Origin: PALSA-1006 sp964532405
GTDB lineage: Bacteria > Pseudomonadota > Gammaproteobacteria > Burkholderiales > Gallionellaceae
Length of the DNA stretch: 64,000 nucleotides
Assembly: GCA_964532405.1 (NCBI GenBank)
Contig: CAZHIC010000011.1
Span: forward strand, 1 to 64,000
Direction of reading: 5' to 3'
Shown here piece after piece: positions 50,265 to 58,773 of this stretch; position 1 is the first letter of the stretch; every line of letters starts with the position of its first letter. The notes under the pieces are model-generated. The model was not told the origin of the DNA, made no database searches, and saw only the letters and a list, made by a program, of their open reading frames with translations. The translations under genes and the position numbers were made by a program.

Positions 50265-52031
50265 TTATTTCCGTTTCTTCGGTGCCATCAGATCGGTGAT
50301 CGTGCCTTCCGCCATTTCGGCGGCGAAGCACAGCGTTTCCGACAGCGTCGGGTGCGGGTGGATGGTGAGGCCGATGTCTTCCATGTCCGCGCCCATTTCC
50401 AGTGCCAGCACGCCTTCGGCGATCAGTTCTCCGGCATTCACGCCGACAATACCCATGCCGAGGATGCGGCGCGATTGCGGATCGAGCAGCACTTTGGTGA
50501 CGCCTTCTTCGCGCGCGATGGAGAGCGCACGACCGGATGCCGCCCAGGGGAACGATGCTTTTTCGTATTCGATGCCTTGTGCTTTGGCTTGGGTTTCGGT
50601 GAGGCCCATCCACGCGATTTCAGGATCGGTGTAGGCGACGGAAGGAATCGTCAGCGGCTCGAAGAACGCCTTGTGTCCGGCGATATTTTCCGCCGCGACC
50701 TTGCCTTCATGCACCGCCTTGTGCGCGAGCATCGGGTCGCCGACGATGTCGCCGATGGCGTAGATGTGCGGCACGTTGCTGCGCATCTGTTTGTCCACGG
50801 GGATGAAGCCGCGCTCGTTTACGATCAAGCCCGCCGCTTCGGCGGCGATCTCGCGCCCGTTCGGACGGCGACCCACGGCCATGAGCACGCGGTCGTAGAG
50901 TTGCGGTTCGGCAGGTGCTTGTTCGCCTTCAAAGGTAATTTTCAGGCCGCTCTTGGTCGCTTCGATCTTAGTGACCTTGGTCTTCAGATAGATGGCTTCG
51001 TAACGCTTGGCGATGCGGGTGTGCAGCGGTTTGACCATGTCCTTGTCCGCGCCGGGCATGAGTTGATCCATCAATTCGACCACGGAAATCTTTGCGCCGA
51101 GCGCGTCGTACACCGTCGCCATTTCTAGGCCGATGATGCCGCCGCCGATGACTAGCATGCGCTTCGGCACATCCTGTAGTGCCAATGCGCCGGTGGAGTC
51201 GATGATGCGCGGGTCGTCGTAGGGGAAGCCGGGGATGCGCGCCACGCTGGAGCCTGCGGCGACGATGGCGTTGTCGAAAGTGACGATCTTCTCGCCCTCG
51301 GCGGTCTGCACCGCGAGGCTGTTGGGCGAGGTGAACTTGGCCGTGCCGCGCACCACTTGCACCTTGCGCTGTTTGGCGAGCGCGGCGAGTCCGCCGGTGA
51401 GCTTGTTGATGACGCTTTCTTTCCAAGTGCGGATGGCGTCGATGTCGATCTTCGGTTTTGCAAACGTCACGCCGTGATGCGACACCTCTTCCGCTTCGTT
51501 GATGACCTTGGCGACATGCAGCAATGCTTTGGACGGGATGCAGCCGACGTTGAGGCATACGCCGCCAAGAGATGCGTGCTTCTCGATCAGCACCACTTGT
51601 TTGCCGAGGTCGGCGGCGCGGAAGGCTGCGGTGTAGCCGCCGGGGCCGGCGCCGAGCACGACGACTTCGGCGTGAAGGTCGCCCTTCTGGGTGGGAAGGG
51701 GTAAGGGAGCAGGGGGAAGAGTGGAGGCCGCTGGTTTAGCAGGGGCTGCTTGTGAAACCGATTTGTCGGCGGCGGGCGGTGGTGCAGCGGCGCTGCTTTC
51801 CAGCATCAGAATCACGGAACCTTCGCTCACCTTATCGCCGACTTTAACGTTGAGCTCCTTCACCACACCTGCGGCAGGGGAGGGGACTTCCATCACGGCC
51901 TTGTCTGTCTCCAGCGAGAGCAGCGTTTGTTCTTTTTCAATCTTGTCGCCGGGTTTGACGGCGATCTCGATGACCGCAACGCCTTTGAATCCGCCGATGT
52001 CCGGCACTTTGATTTCGATGGTTTGGCTCAT
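50265..52031 (-). CDS. lpdA: Dihydrolipoyl dehydrogenase with N-terminal lipoyl domain
   Basis: 588 residues from ATG 52031. A lipoyl domain fills about 1-80 with the lipoylated Lys44 in ETDKAVMEV, then an Ala/Pro linker, then the flavoprotein disulfide reductase: FAD motif VVVLGAGPGGYTAAFRAADLG, redox cysteines Cys159 and Cys164 (GGVCLNVGCIPSK) and catalytic His/Glu in HPHPTLSE. It is the E3 subunit that regenerates lipoyl groups in the pyruvate or 2-oxoglutarate dehydrogenase complex. The other subunits (aceE, aceF) are not here. Lipoyl-E3 fusion is common in betaproteobacteria. Confidence 0.95.
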   Translation of the reverse strand: MSQTIEIKVPDIGGFKGVAVIEIAVKPGDKIEKEQTLLSLETDKAVMEVPSPAAGVVKELNVKVGDKVSEGSVILMLESSAAAPPPAADKSVSQAAPAKPAASTLPPAPLPLPTQKGDLHAEVVVLGAGPGGYTAAFRAADLGKQVVLIEKHASLGGVCLNVGCIPSKALLHVAKVINEAEEVSHHGVTFAKPKIDIDAIRTWKESVINKLTGGLAALAKQRKVQVVRGTAKFTSPNSLAVQTAEGEKIVTFDNAIVAAGSSVARIPGFPYDDPRIIDSTGALALQDVPKRMLVIGGGIIGLEMATVYDALGAKISVVELMDQLMPGADKDMVKPLHTRIAKRYEAIYLKTKVTKIEATKSGLKITFEGEQAPAEPQLYDRVLMAVGRRPNGREIAAEAAGLIVNERGFIPVDKQMRSNVPHIYAIGDIVGDPMLAHKAVHEGKVAAENIAGHKAFFEPLTIPSVAYTDPEIAWMGLTETQAKAQGIEYEKASFPWAASGRALSIAREEGVTKVLLDPQSRRILGMGIVGVNAGELIAEGVLALEMGADMEDIGLTIHPHPTLSETLCFAAEMAEGTITDLMAPKKRK

Positions 52032-52049
52032 GTTGTTCTCTTTCAATTG

Positions 52050-52132
52050 TAGGTTGGGTGGAGCACAGCGATACCCAACATGGTGGTGATATTAAAAACG
52101 CGATGGGTATCACTTCGTTCAACCCATCCTAC
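52050..52132. repeat. Inverted repeat between lpdA and proA
   Basis: Left arm GTAGGTTGGGTGGAGCACAGCG and right arm complement in CGTTCAACCCATCCTACG; inner GATACCCAAC/GATGGGTATC pairing. Similar in style to family C. It fills most of the lpdA-proA gap. Confidence 0.7.
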
Positions 52133-52137
52133 GCCAG

Positions 52138-53397
52138 CTAAATCCTGATTTGCCCGCTACCCAATACGATGTATTTCTGCGACGTTAATCCTTCCAGCCC
52201 GACCGGCCCGCGTGCATGAATCTTGTCGGTGGAAATGCCGATCTCCGCGCCCAGGCCGTACTCGAAGCCATCGGCAAGGCGCGTGGAGGCGTTCACCATC
52301 ACACTGGCTGAATCCACTTCGCGCAGGAAGCGCATGGCCTTGGTGTAATTCTCGGTCACGATGCTGTCGGTGTGCTGCGAGCTGTAGGTGTTGATGTGCG
52401 CGATGGCTTCGTCCAGATTCGCCACGATGCGCACGCTCAAAATCGGCGCGAGATATTCGGTGCGCCAGTCTTCCTCGGTGGCAGTTTTCATTGGTGCGAC
52501 CAGCTTGCGCGACGCATCGTCGCCGCGTAGCTCAACGCCTTTGTCGAGATATATTTCGCACAGCAAGGGCAGCACTTGCGTCGCGACCTTGGCGTTCACC
52601 AGCAAAGTCTCCATCGTGTTGCATACGCCGTAACGGTGCGTCTTGGCGTTGTCGGCGATGCGGATGGCTTTTATCAAATCGGCTTCGTCGTCGATATACA
52701 CATGGCAGATACCGTCCAGATGCTTGATGACCGGCACCTTGGCGTCTTCCGAAATGCGCGCGATCAGGCTTTTGCCGCCGCGCGGCACGATCACGTCCAC
52801 ATATTCTTTCATGGTGATGAGTTCGCCCACGGCGGCGCGGTCGGTGGTGTTCACCACTTGTACCGCTGTTTCGGGCAGACCCGCAGCCCGCAGTCCGGCG
52901 TGTACGCAAGCCGCGATGGCTTGATTGGAATGAATGGCCTCCGAGCCGCCGCGCAGGATGGCGGCGTTGCCGGATTTCAGGCACAGGCCTGCAGCGTCCG
53001 CCGTCACGTTGGGGCGTGATTCGTAGATGATGCCGATCACGCCGAGGGGGACACGCATTTTGCCGACCTGAATGCCGGAAGGGCGATAGCTCAGGTCGCT
53101 GATCGCGCCGATCAAATCTGGCAGCGTGGCGATCTGCTGCAAGCCTTCGGCCATGCCGCGCACGGTTTTTTCGGTGAGTGTCAGGCGATCCACCGAGGCG
53201 GCGTCCAAGCCGTTAGATTTCGCGGCTACGACATCTTTGGCGTTCTCGGCGATGAGCTTGGCGCTGTCGCGCAGAATGGCGTCCGCAATGGCTAGCAGCG
53301 CGCGGTTTTTCACGGCCGTGTCGGCCTGTGCCATCAGGCGCGAAGCGGCTCGTGCCTGTTGTCCGACGGACTTCATGTATTGTTTTACGTCTTCCAT
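52138..53397 (-). CDS. proA: Gamma-glutamyl phosphate reductase
   Basis: 419 residues from ATG 53397 (MEDVKQYMKSVGQQARAASRLMAQ); the longer frame to 53694 overlaps trpC and the repeat and is rejected. Second enzyme of proline synthesis, reducing gamma-glutamyl phosphate with NADPH. The catalytic cysteine is in HRYGVCNTMETLLV; VPRGGKSLIARI and SASVMVNASTRLADGFEYGLGAEIGIST are conserved blocks. It is divergent from trpC across a palindromic repeat, so each probably has its own promoter. Confidence 0.96.
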   Translation of the reverse strand: MEDVKQYMKSVGQQARAASRLMAQADTAVKNRALLAIADAILRDSAKLIAENAKDVVAAKSNGLDAASVDRLTLTEKTVRGMAEGLQQIATLPDLIGAISDLSYRPSGIQVGKMRVPLGVIGIIYESRPNVTADAAGLCLKSGNAAILRGGSEAIHSNQAIAACVHAGLRAAGLPETAVQVVNTTDRAAVGELITMKEYVDVIVPRGGKSLIARISEDAKVPVIKHLDGICHVYIDDEADLIKAIRIADNAKTHRYGVCNTMETLLVNAKVATQVLPLLCEIYLDKGVELRGDDASRKLVAPMKTATEEDWRTEYLAPILSVRIVANLDEAIAHINTYSSQHTDSIVTENYTKAMRFLREVDSASVMVNASTRLADGFEYGLGAEIGISTDKIHARGPVGLEGLTSQKYIVLGSGQIRI

Positions 53398-53494
53398 GAT
53401 GTTTCCATGTGTTGCAAGTGGCGCGCATTTTAGCATCCCGCTTGCGATAGAATGCGCACCTTGTTTTATCAATCTCTCAAAACAGCCATCACAA

Positions 53495-53547
53495 TGTAGG
53501 GTGCATTCCATGCACCAATTGAAATGGTGCATGGAATGCACCCTACA
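53495..53547. repeat. Perfect inverted repeat between proA and trpC
   Basis: TGTAGGGTGCATTCCATGCACCA and its complement around the short centre ATTGAAA. Its GTAGGGTG ends link it to family C. It lies in the shared upstream region of two divergent genes. Confidence 0.85.
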
Positions 53548-53581
53548 ATAATCGCAATAGAGTGAATTACGAAAGCCCGGC

Positions 53582-54376
53582 ATGTCCGACATCCTGAAAA
53601 AAATCCTTGCGGTCAAAGCGCAAGAAGTCGCCGCAGCGAAACCCGTCAAGCCGTTACCGCAATTGCGTGCCGAGGCGGAACGTGCCGCACCCACCCGTGA
53701 TTTTGTCGGGGCGATACGCGCTAAGATCGCGGCAGGTCAGCCCGCCGTGATCGCCGAGATCAAAAAGGCCAGCCCGAGCAAAGGCGTGATCCGTGCGGAT
53801 TTTCGTCCGGCGGAGATTGCCGCGAGCTACGCACAGCACGGCGCGGCCTGCCTGTCGGTGTTGACCGACGAGCAATTTTTTCAAGGCAGTGCGGAATATC
53901 TGAAGCAGGCGCGCGCGGCCTGCGACCTGCCGGTGCTGCGCAAAGACTTCATGGTGGACGAATATCAAATCTATCAGGCACGGGCGATGGGGGCGGATGC
54001 CATTCTGCTCATCGCCGCCGCGCTGACGCTCAAGCAGATGCAAACGTTCGAGGCGTTGGCGCACCAGCTCGGCATGGCGGTGCTGGTCGAGGTGCATGAC
54101 GGTGAGGAACTGGAGGCCGCACTGCAATTGGCTACTCCGCTGATCGGTATCAACAACCGCAACCTGCGCACCTTTGAAGTGAGTTTGCAAACGACACTCG
54201 GTTTGTTGCCGCGCATTCCACAAGGACGCATCGCCGTCACCGAGAGCGGCATTTTCACTGCGAAAGATGTGAAGCTGATGCGAGACGTACAAGTGAATAG
54301 TTTCCTCGTGGGTGAAGCGTTCATGCGTGCGGACGATCCCGGCGCAGAGTTGGCACGGGTTTTTGGGCTGTTGTAA
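53582..54376 (+). CDS. trpC: Indole-3-glycerol phosphate synthase
   Basis: 264 residues, TIM barrel. It closes the indole ring in tryptophan synthesis. Signatures: AVIAEIKKASPSKGVIR (catalytic Lys), LSVLTDEQFFQGS, VLRKDFMVDEYQIYQARAMGADAILLI, IGINNRNLRTFEVSL and AVTESGIFTAKDV. No trpA, B or D lies next to it in this window. Starts 34 bp after the repeat shared with proA. Confidence 0.96.
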   Translation: MSDILKKILAVKAQEVAAAKPVKPLPQLRAEAERAAPTRDFVGAIRAKIAAGQPAVIAEIKKASPSKGVIRADFRPAEIAASYAQHGAACLSVLTDEQFFQGSAEYLKQARAACDLPVLRKDFMVDEYQIYQARAMGADAILLIAAALTLKQMQTFEALAHQLGMAVLVEVHDGEELEAALQLATPLIGINNRNLRTFEVSLQTTLGLLPRIPQGRIAVTESGIFTAKDVKLMRDVQVNSFLVGEAFMRADDPGAELARVFGLL

Positions 54377-54436
54377 ATAAACAACATCCAGCATGAAATT
54401 TTTGTTACAAGTCCGAATATTTGATTTCCTACGGCA

Positions 54437-54500
54437 GAATTCGCCCCGAATTCTCACTCGAGGGAATTTTGGTTTTGCCGGACAGTGTGCTGGCAAAACC
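54437..54500 (+). promoter_or_regulatory. Hairpins in the porin leader region
   Basis: GAATTC-GCCCC-GAATTC at 54437-54453 and GGTTTTGCC (54471-54479) paired with GGCAAAACC (54492-54500). The second ends 30 bp before the porin start, so it is probably in its mRNA leader or ends trpC transcription. The latter has no T run. Confidence 0.5.
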
Positions 54501-54530
54501 AATTTAACGTTAAACAAGGAGTTTATAAAT

Positions 54531-55601
54531 ATGCAAAAGAAAATTATCGCTTTGGCTATCGCTGCTGCGTTTTCAGCACCAGCGTTCGCCGATAACGCAA
54601 ACGTCACCATTTACGGTAAAGCGTTTTTGAACATTGAGTCTGTATCCAACGACAAGTCAACCCTGAGCAGCGCGACACGCGTGCAAACCAACTCTTCGCG
54701 TTTAGGCTTCAAGGGTAAAGAAGATCTGGGCGACGGCTTGAGCGGTTGGTATCAGTACGAAGTGCAAATCGATGCCGATGGCAGCAATGCCAATGGCAAA
54801 GGCGTTGGTGCTGGCAACGGCACCCGCAACACCGGTGTGGGTATCGATGCTGGCTTCGGTACAGTGATGCTGGGTAACTGGGATACCCCATTTAAACTTG
54901 CGCACAACAAGATTGAGCTGCACGACAACGCCACAGTGTTTAGTGCTACCAATCTGATCGGTCGCGCAGGTGGTACGGCAGCTGACTACAATACACGTAA
55001 AAGCAATGTCGTTCAATACTGGTCTCCATCACTGGGTGGCGTGAAAGTGAACGTTTCTTACAGCCCGGACGAAGGTGGCAACGGCGTTGCTACAACGCAG
55101 GGTTCTAACAAGAGCCAAACATCGTTGTCTGCCACTTATGATGACCATGATAGCGGCATCTGCATAACCGCTGCTTATGAAAGCCGTCCAGATGCTTCCT
55201 TCAAGGCTACTACCGATAGCGCAACGCGTTTGATGGCTCGTTACGCCCTCGGCGATTTCTGGTTGGGTGCGACGGTTGAAAACATCACAGTGAATACCTC
55301 CACTACCGCTAGCTACAGCCAAGCTAACTCGGAGTTGGTTGGTTCGTACAAACTGGGTGCTAGCACGATTGCACTTAGCTACGCCAAGGCTGGCGAAACA
55401 GCGACGGCTGCGACTGGTGCGAGCCAAGTATCCCTGCGCTATGGTATGAATTTGTCTAAACGTACCGAATTGTTCGCAGCTTATACATCGCTGAAGAATG
55501 ACACAGCGGGTGCGTATGGCTTTAGCACTGGTACTACATTCGGTACCAATGTAGGTTCTACACAATCGGCAACTGGTTTGGGCTTGATCCACTCCTTCTA
55601 A
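54531..55601 (+). CDS. General bacterial porin, betaproteobacterial trimeric type
   Basis: 356 residues from ATG 54531 with AAGGAG upstream. Signal peptide MQKKIIALAIAAAFSAPAFA, then DNANVTIYGKAFLNIES, the usual first strand of Gram-negative porins, and a terminal GLGLIHSF with Phe for BAM recognition. SSRLGFKGKEDLGDGLSGWYQYEVQ and ATVENITVN strands are typical. It makes a water-filled channel for small hydrophilic solutes. Strong ribosome site, TTCG-loop terminator and biased codons suggest high expression. Confidence 0.94.
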   Translation: MQKKIIALAIAAAFSAPAFADNANVTIYGKAFLNIESVSNDKSTLSSATRVQTNSSRLGFKGKEDLGDGLSGWYQYEVQIDADGSNANGKGVGAGNGTRNTGVGIDAGFGTVMLGNWDTPFKLAHNKIELHDNATVFSATNLIGRAGGTAADYNTRKSNVVQYWSPSLGGVKVNVSYSPDEGGNGVATTQGSNKSQTSLSATYDDHDSGICITAAYESRPDASFKATTDSATRLMARYALGDFWLGATVENITVNTSTTASYSQANSELVGSYKLGASTIALSYAKAGETATAATGASQVSLRYGMNLSKRTELFAAYTSLKNDTAGAYGFSTGTTFGTNVGSTQSATGLGLIHSF

Positions 55602-55642
55602 TTGAATGCCCTCCTTGCGGGGGTAAGCAGGCAGAAGTTAAA

Positions 55643-55671
55643 ACGGGCACCTTCGGGTGTCCGTTTTTATT
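55643..55671 (+). terminator. Porin terminator (copy 1 of a duplicated segment)
   Basis: ACGGGCACC (55643-55651), loop TTCG, GGTGTCCGT (55656-55664), then TTTTATTT. It is part of a 65-bp segment (55609-55673) nearly repeated at 56517-56579. Confidence 0.92.
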
Positions 55672-55845
55672 TAGCGCAAGGGTTTAATTCCGTTTCTATT
55701 TCAATACGGTCATCATTAACATTGCGAATGTTTCTATGGGTTTTGTGTCACGCAAGAGAGTATTTTGCTTATAGCAATCTCTGTTAAACTCGCCCACGTA
55801 ATATCGGCATAAATGTTTAACGTTATTCAAAGCGAGGAGGGCGAG

Positions 55846-56064
55846 ATGGGCTACGCTGAATTAATCGAAAAAAAGTTACTAACTCTCCCTGAGGCCAAGC
55901 AGGCTGAGGTTTTCGACTTCGTTGAGTTTTTGGCTAGCCGTAATCAAACTGAACGCCGCGAAGAACATACGCTTGCGAATTCTTCCTTGGCTGACATGAT
56001 GAAAAATCCACTGCGGGTGACTGGATTTACCCCTTTGACCCGGGAAGAGGCTAATGCCCGCTAA
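55846..56064 (+). CDS. Antitoxin of a PIN-domain pair (DUF2281-like)
   Basis: 72 residues from ATG 55846, with GAGGAGG just upstream; an in-frame ATG at 55813 has no such site. The N-terminus MGYAELIEKKLLTLPEAKQAEVFDFVEFLASR is typical of the DUF2281 antitoxin family. Its 3' end overlaps the toxin by 11 bp. The pair is flanked by two copies of the porin terminator segment. Confidence 0.85.
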   Translation: MGYAELIEKKLLTLPEAKQAEVFDFVEFLASRNQTERREEHTLANSSLADMMKNPLRVTGFTPLTREEANAR

Positions 56065-56473
56065 AGTCTTTGTCGATAGCAATATCTGGCTATATTCACT
56101 CATTCAGAGTGACGATGACGAAAAGCATCGGCAAGCTGTGGATTTCCTCATCCCATTGGATTTTCCTGTTATCAACTCGCAAGTGATTCGTGAAATTTGT
56201 AGCAACCTGAAGAAAAAAACGGACATGCCGGAGGAGCAATTGCGTTCTTTGATTCATGGCTGGTATCAAGACTGCAACGTCGTTCACTCGAACGCGTCTC
56301 AACACCTGCTGGCATCACGTCTTAGAAATTCATATTCGTTTAGTTATTGGGATAGCTTAATCGTAGCGGCTGCTCTTGATGCCGATTGTGCCATGCTGTA
56401 TAGCGAAGACATGCAGCATGGACAGGCCATTGATGGGAAGCTGACTATCCTGAATCCATTTTCGAAGCAATAA
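56054..56473 (+). CDS. PIN-domain ribonuclease toxin
   Basis: 139 residues. The four acidic residues of the PIN nuclease are visible: Asp8 (VFVDSNIWLY), Glu47 (VIREICSN), Asp100 (SYWDSLIVAAAL) and Asp119 (YSEDMQHG). VapC-type toxins cut RNA, often tRNA or rRNA. Overlap with the antitoxin gene supports coupled expression. It is complete, so the module may be active, in contrast to the ParE remnant near 21200. Confidence 0.88.
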   Translation: MPAKVFVDSNIWLYSLIQSDDDEKHRQAVDFLIPLDFPVINSQVIREICSNLKKKTDMPEEQLRSLIHGWYQDCNVVHSNASQHLLASRLRNSYSFSYWDSLIVAAALDADCAMLYSEDMQHGQAIDGKLTILNPFSKQ

Positions 56474-56490
56474 GCTGTAAAAGTTGTCTC

Positions 56491-56512
56491 GTTCCACGCG
56501 CCGCGTGGGAAC
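56491..56512. repeat. Short palindrome after the PIN toxin gene
   Basis: GTTCCACGCG and CGCGTGGGAAC around a CC centre, a compact REP-like palindrome. It lies just before copy 2 of the porin terminator segment. Confidence 0.65.
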
Positions 56513-56550
56513 CCATCCCTCCTTGCGGGGGTAAGCAAACAGAAAATAAA

Positions 56551-56579
56551 ACGGGCACCTTCGGGTGCCCGTTTTATTT
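56551..56579 (+). terminator. Terminator (copy 2 of the duplicated porin segment)
   Basis: ACGGGCACC (56551-56559), loop TTCG, GGTGCCCGT (56564-56572), then TTTATTT. About 61 of 65 positions of the segment 56517-56579 match copy 1. Confidence 0.9.
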
Positions 56580-56655
56580 GACGGTGGGTATATGCCTTGG
56601 TATATTACATGGCAGTTATAAGCTTAGTTCTGCACTTTTACAGGAGGATGTAAGC

Positions 56656-56916
56656 ATGAGCCAAGTAGCCAAATTGTTCATCAATGGACGCAGCCAGGCG
56701 GTACGCCTGCCTGTTGCTTTTCGCTTCAATGCAAAAGAGGTTTTTGTGCGCCAAGATCCGGAAACGGGTGACGTTATTTTGTCGCGCAGGCCGGCCACTT
56801 GGGATGGTTTTTTTGCTGCGCTCAAGGATGTAAAAGTGCCTGCCGATTTTCTGGGCAAAAAGGAGCGTAAACAGGGAAAGCAAGACCGAGACCCCTTTGC
56901 GGGGTGGAGTGAATGA
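56656..56916 (+). CDS. vapB: VapB-type antitoxin (AbrB/SpoVT fold)
   Basis: 86 residues from ATG 56656 with AGGAGG upstream; the longer frame to 56578 is rejected. The DNA-binding swapped-hairpin block MSQVAKLFINGRSQAVRLPVAFRFNAKEVFVRQDPETGDVILSRRP is standard VapB/VagC. The C-terminal tail GKQDRDPFAGWSE wraps the toxin. Its stop overlaps the vapC start by 4 bp. Confidence 0.9.
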   Translation: MSQVAKLFINGRSQAVRLPVAFRFNAKEVFVRQDPETGDVILSRRPATWDGFFAALKDVKVPADFLGKKERKQGKQDRDPFAGWSE

Positions 56917-57311
56917 CGCGCTACATGCTCGACACCAATACGGTCAGTTATTTAATCAAGAAGCATCCGGCTGTTGCCACTCGCGTGATGGGTGTTCCGA
57001 TGGCGTCGCTTTGTATTTCTTCAATCACCGAGGGTGAGTTGTTGTTCGGGCTGGCGAAGAGGCCGGAGGCAAAGCGCCTTCATGCTGCCGTGAGAGAATT
57101 TCTTTTGCGCGTTGATGCGCTGCCTTGGGACAGCACTACGGCTGCGTGTTATGGGGTCGTGAGAGCCAAGATGGAAGGCAGGGGAAAGATACTCGGGCCG
57201 CTCGATTTGCTGATTGCCACACATGCGCAAAGTGTAGGGGCTGTATTAGTGACAAGTGACCGGGCATTTGGCCAAGTCACCGGATTGTCGGTCGAGGACT
57301 GGACGGCCTGA
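56913..57311 (+). CDS. vapC: VapC-type PIN ribonuclease toxin
   Basis: 132 residues. Active-site acids are Asp7 (YMLDTNTVSYLIK), Glu40 (SITEGELLFG), Asp98 (GPLDLLIATHA) and Asp116 (VTSDRAFG). Type II toxin inhibited by VapB and cutting initiator tRNA in some relatives. It belongs to a different branch from the PIN toxin 450 bp upstream, so two separate PIN modules are stacked between the porin and coq7. Confidence 0.92.
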   Translation: MTRYMLDTNTVSYLIKKHPAVATRVMGVPMASLCISSITEGELLFGLAKRPEAKRLHAAVREFLLRVDALPWDSTTAACYGVVRAKMEGRGKILGPLDLLIATHAQSVGAVLVTSDRAFGQVTGLSVEDWTA

Positions 57312-57349
57312 GTTCGCGGGGATGACGACATTTTGCTGAGGAAAAAATT

Positions 57350-57976
57350 ATGCTGAACTTGGATGGCTTGATCATTGAATTCGATAAAGGTCTGCGCACG
57401 TTGCTATCTAAAGCGCCTACCGCGCGCCCTTATCCCGATGCACATGTTGCCGATGCTGCAATGGATGAAACGGAAAAGAAGCATGCGGCCGCGCTGATGC
57501 GCATCAATCACACCGGGGAAATCTGTGCGCAGGCTTTGTATCAGGGGCAGGCGCTCACGGCGCGCGATCCGTTGGTGCAGGAAAAGTTAAAACAGGCCGC
57601 GTGGGAAGAAACCGAGCATCTGGCGTGGACGTCAAAGCGCGTCGATGATCTTGGCGGCCATTTGAGCCTGCTGAACCCGCTTTGGTACTCGGGCTCGCTG
57701 GTGCTGGGGGCGATGGCGGGCTTGTTGGGCGACAAATGGAATCTGGGTTTTCTGGCGGAGACCGAACGTCAGGTCGGCGCGCATCTGCAAAGTCATCTCG
57801 ACAGTCTCCCTGTGCAAGATGCCAAAAGCCGCGCCGTGGTGCGGCAGATGTATGTGGACGAGGTCAGTCACGCCGATATGGCGATCGAACTCGGCGGCGA
57901 GGAGTTGCCGTTGCCGGTAAAGCTGGCGATGCGTGGGATGTCGGTGGTGATGACGAAAACGGTGTATTGGGTGTAG
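57350..57976 (+). CDS. coq7: Demethoxyubiquinone hydroxylase
   Basis: 208 residues. A ferritin-like diiron protein that adds the last hydroxyl group in ubiquinone synthesis. The carboxylate/His ligands are visible in NHTGEICAQALYQGQ, WEETEHLAW and VDEVSHADMAIELG, with a hydrophobic turn at LVLGAMAGLLGDKWNLGFLAETE. The N-terminal FDKGLRTLLSKAPTARPYP is typical of the bacterial Coq7/UbiF-replacing type. AGGAAAAAATT precedes the ATG. Ubiquinone use supports an aerobic respiratory lifestyle. Confidence 0.95.
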   Translation: MLNLDGLIIEFDKGLRTLLSKAPTARPYPDAHVADAAMDETEKKHAAALMRINHTGEICAQALYQGQALTARDPLVQEKLKQAAWEETEHLAWTSKRVDDLGGHLSLLNPLWYSGSLVLGAMAGLLGDKWNLGFLAETERQVGAHLQSHLDSLPVQDAKSRAVVRQMYVDEVSHADMAIELGGEELPLPVKLAMRGMSVVMTKTVYWV

Positions 57977-57988
57977 GCGCGGGGTTTT

Positions 57989-58041
57989 TGTAGGAGCCAG
58001 CTTGCTGGCGAAGCCCTTTCGCCAGCAAGCTGGCTCCTACA
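57989..58041. repeat. Perfect palindromic repeat, family D
   Basis: TGTAGGAGCCAGCTTGCTGG and its complement around GCGAAGCCCTTTCGC. It lies between convergent coq7 and plsC and may stop transcription from both sides. Confidence 0.9.
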
Positions 58042-58067
58042 GGTAGGACTGGTTTCAGCGGGTAATC

Positions 58068-58772
58068 TTAGTTCAATTTTCCCATTTCAGTTTCGATCCA
58101 ATCTTCCACCTGACGGTTGATCTCGTCCGCCTTGAGTCCCTTCGGGGCTATCGGTTTGCCGATGCTCATGATGATGGTGCCGGGATATTTGAGGAAGGAT
58201 TGGCGTCCCCAGAACTTTCCGGCATTGTGGGCCACGGGGACGACCAGTGCGCCGCTGGACTCGCCCAGCAGCGCGCCGCCGATCTTGTATTTGCCGCGCA
58301 CGCCATAAGGCATGCGTGTGCCTTCCGGGAAAATCACCACACAAAACCCGGCGGCGAGGCGTTGCTTGCCTTGTTCCAGCAATTGTTTGATCGCCTGCTT
58401 GGCTTTGCTGCGGTTGATGGCGATGGGGCTGGTGAGCGCCAAGCCCCATCCGAAGAAGGGCAGGAACAATAGCTCGCGTTTGAGCACCCAGACCTGCGGC
58501 GGGAACACGGTTTGCAACGCGAAGGTCTCCCATGCCGATTGATGTTTGCACAGCACGATGCAGGGCTCTTGCGGAATGTTTTCGGCGCCACGCACTTCCA
58601 TGCGGATACCGCATACGACGCGCAACAGCCATATCATGCTGTGGGCCAGGCCGGAAATGATGCGATAACGCGTAAGCGGGGGGAGCGGAAAAGTGAATAG
58701 CGAAAATGTCGCGTAGATCGGCGTCCAGATCAGTTGCAGCAACAGAAAAATGGATGAGCGGACAAAGACCAT
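58068..58772 (-). CDS. plsC: 1-acyl-sn-glycerol-3-phosphate acyltransferase
   Basis: 234 residues with an N-terminal hydrophobic anchor (about 7-26) and another at 38-58. Acyltransferase motifs: KHQSAWET (HxxxxD/E type), VFPEGTRMP (FPEGTR) and VVPVAHN. It makes phosphatidic acid in membrane lipid synthesis. It follows gmhB on the same strand (1-bp gap) after glyQ-glyS-gmhB, a frequent betaproteobacterial order. Confidence 0.93.
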   Translation of the reverse strand: MVFVRSSIFLLLQLIWTPIYATFSLFTFPLPPLTRYRIISGLAHSMIWLLRVVCGIRMEVRGAENIPQEPCIVLCKHQSAWETFALQTVFPPQVWVLKRELLFLPFFGWGLALTSPIAINRSKAKQAIKQLLEQGKQRLAAGFCVVIFPEGTRMPYGVRGKYKIGGALLGESSGALVVPVAHNAGKFWGRQSFLKYPGTIIMSIGKPIAPKGLKADEINRQVEDWIETEMGKLN

Positions 58773-58773
58773 A

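Noticed and set aside
51680..51800. Repeat insertion in the lpdA linker
   Set aside because: The Ala/Pro-rich stretch has a C-rich sequence but lacks the inverted arms; flexible Ala-Pro linkers are normal after lipoyl domains.
52138..53694. ProA extended to 53694
   Set aside because: The extra 99 residues run through a palindromic repeat and over trpC; ATG 53397 gives the standard ProA N-terminus and length.
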